Positions 60,399 through 64,000 of a DNA stretch of 64,000 nt are shown piece by piece. Within the stretch, counting starts at the first letter, position 1; each line of letters starts with the position of its first letter. The position numbers and the translations under genes are program-made. Origin of the DNA: Ascidiaceihabitans donghaensis (GTDB lineage: Bacteria; Pseudomonadota; Alphaproteobacteria; Rhodobacterales; Rhodobacteraceae); NCBI RefSeq assembly GCF_900302465.1, contig NZ_OMOR01000001.1:372001-436000 (forward strand), in the 5' to 3' direction. A model generated the notes under the pieces. That model worked only from the letters and a program-made list of their open reading frames with translations. It did not search any database and was not told the origin of the DNA.

Positions 60399-63324
60399 GG
60401 TCCCCCTCTGGGTCTACAAAGTGGTGGGACACGATTTCCACATCCACCGTTAAATTTGTGACAGGCGATACAAGTCGCATTTTTTCGCCAATGCGTGTGC
60501 CGCCATTCTTCAAAAAGCCCAAGCCAATCATGCTATCCAAAGACGGTGAAAAGGCCGCCGAAGTCACATAGCCCTGATCATGGGCGGCATCCACCGGACC
60601 ATCCGCGGCCATTAAATGACCACCCGCAGTGATTTTATCTTTGGCGTCCACTGGCATTATCCCGACCTGCATCAGGGCATCTGTCGTGTTCAACCCGTCG
60701 CGTTCCGACAGTTTTGATCCGATGCTGTCTTTGGCCTTTGACACCATGCGGCCCATGCCAAGGTTCAACGCAGTGGTTGTCCCGTTCAGCTCATTGCCCG
60801 CTGCGTGGCCCTTTTCGATGCGCATCACACCCAAGGCTTCGGTGCCGTATGGGGTGACGTCGAACTCTTCGCCCTCGGCCATCAATCGCCGCATCAGCGC
60901 ATCACCGTACCGCGATGGCACTGCGATTTCAAAAGCCAGTTCACCGCTAAAGGAAATCCGGAACAGCCGTGCGCGTAATCCGCCGCACACAGTGATGTTG
61001 GCACAGGCCATAAAAGGAAAGCCGTCGTTCGAGATGTCGAATTCGGGGTCCACAATCTTTTGCAACAACTTGCGCGAATTGGGACCGGCAACCGCGTATT
61101 GTGCCCAGCCTTCGGTGGTGGAAATCAGCTGCACATCCATGTCGGGGCACAGGCACTGGCGCACAAATTCCATGTGCTGGTATACTTTTACGGCATTGGC
61201 GGTTGTCGTTGTGACAACGAAATGGTCTTCAGCCAAACGTCCTGCTGTGCCGTCATCCATGGCGATGCCGTCTTCGCGCAGCATCAAGCCGTAACGGGTT
61301 TTCCCAACCGCCAATTTGGCAAAGCCATTGCAATAGATTTTGTTCAAAAATGCCGCCGCATCGGTGCCTTGTACGTCGATTTTTCCCAAAGTCGTGCAAT
61401 CACACACGCCCACGGACGCCCGCGTTTGCCGTACTTCACGGTCGACGCTTTCACGCCAATGGGTTTCGCCGGGCCGGGGGAACCATTGCGCCCGAAGCCA
61501 GTTGCCGACCTCAACAAAAACAGCACCTTGTTCCTTTGCCCAGTAGTGCGACGGCGTCAGGCGCGTCGGATGAAAGTCCTTGCCCCGCATTCTGCCAGCC
61601 AAAGCCCCAATAGCTGTCGGAGTATAGGGAGGGCGGAAAATCGTTGTGCCCACTTCGGGAATGGCCTTGCCTGCCAATTCCGCCATGATCGCCAGCCCGC
61701 CGATGTTTGATGTCTTGCCCTGGTCTGTGGCCATCCCAAGCGTTGTGTAGCGTTTCAGGTGTTCAACAGACCTGAAGCCTTCCTGGTGGCTTAGTTTCAC
61801 GTCTTTGACGGTCACGTCGTTTTGCTGATCCAACCATGCACGGCTGCATCCTTCGACATACCAGAAAGGCGTTTGGCTGACGGGGGCATCTTCGGTGGCG
61901 GGTGAAGGTGCTGCTTTTATGCCAAGCATGTCTGCTGCGGTTTGCGCCCCTGACTGCATCGCGCCCTGCGTCGAGAAAATGCCTTGCGCGGCACCTGCAA
62001 CGTGCATGCCGGGGGGCAAAGTACCTCCGGGCACGAAGGCCGCAAGATCGGAGTTCCATGTGGGTCTACCACGTTGATGGCACGTCAAATGAACATTGGG
62101 GTTCCAGCCGCCGGACACGCCCAAAGCACCACATTCGACAGTGCGCATTGTACCATCAGCCAGTTTTACCTCTGCAAAGGTCAATCCAAGACGCCCCATG
62201 GTATCGACCACTTGCGCCCCCGAAAGCACCTCATAGTCGTAAGACTTCGGTGCGTCAGGTCGGGTGTCGATGACGCTGGCGATTTTTACACCTTTTGTAT
62301 GCAAGTCCGCTGCGGTGCGATGTCCATCATCGTTATTTGTGAAAATCGCCACGCGTTTTGCGGGGGCTGCGCCAAAGCGGTTCACATAAGCACGCATTGC
62401 ACCTGCCAGCATGATTCCGGGGCGGTCGTTGTTGTCAAAAGCGATGGGGCGTTCGGTTGCCCCTGCAGTCAGAAGGGTTTGCTTGGCATAGATGCGCCAC
62501 AGAATTTGGCGCGGCGTGCCGGCAGGGGCATTCCGAAGATGGTCCGTGATCCGCTCAACAGCGCCATAGATACCGTGATCAAAGGCCCCGATCACCGTTG
62601 TGCGGGGCATCAGGCGTACATTGGGACAGGATGACAGTTCGGCGATTGTGGCTTTGACCCAATCAAGGGCGGGCGCGTCGTCTACGGAAAAAGTCTCGGA
62701 TGTGAGACGTCCGCCATAGGCAAAATCTTCATCTGCAAGGATGATCTGCTGCCCTGACCGCGCGGCGGTTAGGGCTGCCATCAGCCCGGCAGGACCGGCG
62801 CCGACAATCAGCAAATCACAGTGGCGAAATCCCTTGTCGTAAACGTCGGGGTCTTCTTGCATGGACAGTGACCCAAGTCCTGCAGCCTTGCGAATAATCG
62901 GCTCATACAGTTTTTCCCAGAATGCGGCAGGCCACATGAATGTTTTGTAATAAAAACCCGCTGTCAAAAAGTTGGAAAAGCGGTCGTTGATGGCCATCGC
63001 GTCAAAGGCCAAGGATGGCCAGCGATTTTGTGAATTGGCAACCAGCCCGTCAAAAAGCTCTGCTGTGGTGGCGCGGGTGTTTGGTTCTTTGCGCGCTCCT
63101 TCGCCAAGCTCTACGATGGCGTTGGGTTCTTCGGACCCTGCCGTAAGCGGGCCGCGCGGGCGGTGATATTTGAAGGACCGCCCCATAAGTCGGACATTGT
63201 TGGCCAACATCGCAGACGCCAGCGTGTCACCGGGGTGGCCTGTATAGCTTTTGCCGTCAAATTTGAACTTGAAGGTTGCGGACCGATCAATCTGGCCGCC
63301 GGATACACGGTTTATCTGGGTCAT
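60385..63324 (-). CDS. mgdC: N-methylglutamate dehydrogenase subunit C MgdC (SoxA-like)
   Basis: The 979-aa protein is a SoxA-like alpha subunit. Domains in order are an N-terminal ferredoxin-like part (about 20-100, PGDTLASAMLANNVRLMGRSF), an NAD-binding domain with GAGPAGLMAALTAA near residue 172, and a second NAD domain region with NDDGHRTAADLHTKGV. The C-terminal GcvT-like THF domain (about 600-970) contains GVCDCTTLGKIDVQGTDAA and FSGELAFEIAVP. It overlaps mgdB by 4 bp and mgdD by 14 bp. It probably passes C1 to THF. Confidence 0.9.
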   Translation of the reverse strand: MTQINRVSGGQIDRSATFKFKFDGKSYTGHPGDTLASAMLANNVRLMGRSFKYHRPRGPLTAGSEEPNAIVELGEGARKEPNTRATTAELFDGLVANSQNRWPSLAFDAMAINDRFSNFLTAGFYYKTFMWPAAFWEKLYEPIIRKAAGLGSLSMQEDPDVYDKGFRHCDLLIVGAGPAGLMAALTAARSGQQIILADEDFAYGGRLTSETFSVDDAPALDWVKATIAELSSCPNVRLMPRTTVIGAFDHGIYGAVERITDHLRNAPAGTPRQILWRIYAKQTLLTAGATERPIAFDNNDRPGIMLAGAMRAYVNRFGAAPAKRVAIFTNNDDGHRTAADLHTKGVKIASVIDTRPDAPKSYDYEVLSGAQVVDTMGRLGLTFAEVKLADGTMRTVECGALGVSGGWNPNVHLTCHQRGRPTWNSDLAAFVPGGTLPPGMHVAGAAQGIFSTQGAMQSGAQTAADMLGIKAAPSPATEDAPVSQTPFWYVEGCSRAWLDQQNDVTVKDVKLSHQEGFRSVEHLKRYTTLGMATDQGKTSNIGGLAIMAELAGKAIPEVGTTIFRPPYTPTAIGALAGRMRGKDFHPTRLTPSHYWAKEQGAVFVEVGNWLRAQWFPRPGETHWRESVDREVRQTRASVGVCDCTTLGKIDVQGTDAAAFLNKIYCNGFAKLAVGKTRYGLMLREDGIAMDDGTAGRLAEDHFVVTTTTANAVKVYQHMEFVRQCLCPDMDVQLISTTEGWAQYAVAGPNSRKLLQKIVDPEFDISNDGFPFMACANITVCGGLRARLFRISFSGELAFEIAVPSRYGDALMRRLMAEGEEFDVTPYGTEALGVMRIEKGHAAGNELNGTTTALNLGMGRMVSKAKDSIGSKLSERDGLNTTDALMQVGIMPVDAKDKITAGGHLMAADGPVDAAHDQGYVTSAAFSPSLDSMIGLGFLKNGGTRIGEKMRLVSPVTNLTVDVEIVSHHFVDPEGDRVRA

Positions 63325-63605
63325 TTTGACCTACCTTGGGCGCGTGCCACATCGCGTGCCATTTCGACCTTGCTGATTTCATGGGTCAGAGTGTTGCGTG
63401 TGACCACCAACCACGACCGATCACCGCCTTCGTGAAACCAAAGTTCGCGCATGTCGCCAGCCACGTTGTCCCGCAGGTAGGCATAGGCGTGCCAATCTTC
63501 GGGGGTGGCCGTTTCAGGATCGGGACGGTCGATCAGCGAGGCGTCGCCAAGATAGACGAATTCGGCACTGTCGCGGGGGCCAAGAAGGGGGTGATTGATA
63601 ATCAT
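63321..63605 (-). CDS. mgdB: N-methylglutamate dehydrogenase subunit B MgdB (SoxD-like, zinc ligands lost)
   Basis: The 94-aa delta-type subunit shows EFVYLGDASLIDRP, YAYLRDNVAGDMRELWFHEGG and WLVVTRNTLTHEI, matching SoxD. Canonical SoxD binds zinc through a CPxCG pair near the start and a later cysteine after the WxH motif. Here the first pair is replaced by HPLLG (residues 5-9) and the Cys by Asp (GGDRSW). Only the histidine of WFH remains. It overlaps mgdC by 4 bp. Confidence 0.85.
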   Translation of the reverse strand: MIINHPLLGPRDSAEFVYLGDASLIDRPDPETATPEDWHAYAYLRDNVAGDMRELWFHEGGDRSWLVVTRNTLTHEISKVEMARDVARAQGRSK

Positions 63606-63650
63606 AAGCGGGGCCTTTTGGGGCAGAGGAAACTTTGGATACTACGCGCG

Positions 63651-64000
63651 TCAGTGAAGGTTGGGTTGGTTGCCCATGCCTTTTTCGTCGATCATGTCAC
63701 CTGTCTGGAAACGGTTGAACCGATACGCTGTGGCTGTGGGGTGGGGGGCATCGTTGGCCAGCAAGTGGGCGTAGACATAGCCTGACGCTGGCGTGGCCTT
63801 GAAGCCGCCGTAGCACCAACCGCCATTGAAATACAGCCCGTCAATGTGGGTGCGGTCAATGATGGGTGAGCCGTCCATGGACATGTCCATAATGCCGCCC
63901 CACATACGCAGCAAACGCGCCCGCCCGATCATTGGCATGATGGCCATACCACCTTCGCAGACATCTTCGACCACCGGCAGATTGCCGCGCTGGGCATATG
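63651..64000 (-). CDS. mgdA: N-methylglutamate dehydrogenase subunit A MgdA (SoxB-like), C-terminal part
   Basis: Only the C-terminal 115 residues are present; the start lies beyond the right edge. They contain MPMIGRARLLRMWGGIMDMS, GSPIIDRTHIDGLYFNGGW and GGFKATPASGYVYAHLLA, the FAD-binding oxidoreductase C-terminus of sarcosine oxidase beta (SoxB). With SoxD, SoxA and SoxG-like genes downstream on the same strand it forms mgdABCD. The window edge cuts the frame at codon TAT GCC CAG. Confidence 0.88.
   Translation of the reverse strand, partial: YAQRGNLPVVEDVCEGGMAIMPMIGRARLLRMWGGIMDMSMDGSPIIDRTHIDGLYFNGGWCYGGFKATPASGYVYAHLLANDAPHPTATAYRFNRFQTGDMIDEKGMGNQPNLH

Noticed and set aside
1-64000. 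CRISPR array, prophage or insertion sequence
   Set aside because: No regularly spaced repeats, transposase or phage genes were seen on either strand.

Overview
The window comes from an alphaproteobacterium, very probably a marine member of the Rhodobacterales (Roseobacter group). Two things support this: gene content (group III truncated haemoglobin, UMF1 transporter, MoxR/DUF58/DUF4159 operon, PxpABC) and a dense block for trimethylamine (TMA), TMAO and methylamine use of the marine Roseobacter type. There is no phage, insertion sequence, integrase or CRISPR array. Codon usage and gene packing look uniform and mostly operonic.

Left part (1-16.8 kb) is housekeeping and stress genes. It starts with a partial flgE and motB, then a PadR-type regulator with a coupled small membrane protein and paired operator-like dyads. 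Next come trhO, an alpha/beta hydrolase with pncA, and an NO-response-like module (NsrR-type Rrf2 regulator, 53-aa membrane peptide, truncated haemoglobin) followed by pncB. Then a DMT transporter, arfB, a very short ORF with a perfect Shine-Dalgarno, a queuosine-precursor transporter, a phytase-like esterase, mepA, a UMF1 transporter, a thioesterase, yggT, recQ and yaaA.

Middle part (16.8-41.4 kb) holds a soluble hybrid histidine kinase divergent from a thioester-containing alpha-2-macroglobulin/PbpC pair, and a four-gene MoxR-DUF58-BatA/DUF4159-membrane protein operon. These are followed by DUF1285, a hydroxypyruvate-isomerase-like protein, the 5-oxoprolinase genes pxpA, pxpC and pxpB, matB, a YcaQ-type glycosylase coupled to a LacI regulator, and tRNA-Arg(CCT). 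Two copies of a short intergenic repeat lie at 26.5 and 34.0 kb.

Right part (41.7-64 kb) is an almost complete pathway from TMA to ammonium and C1 units. TMA is oxidised to TMAO by Tmm and demethylated to dimethylamine by Tdm. Dimethylamine is demethylated to methylamine by DmmDABC. Methylamine is joined to glutamate by GmaS, converted to N-methylglutamate by MgsABC, and oxidised by MgdABCD (mgdA runs off the window). An ammonium/methylammonium transporter sits at the central divergent promoter. A GlxA/AraC-type and an XRE-cupin regulator and a minimal PAS-chemoreceptor protein are embedded. Less expected passengers are a group II truncated haemoglobin and two exported unknown proteins, all translationally coupled to tdm, and a 56-aa membrane protein behind amt.
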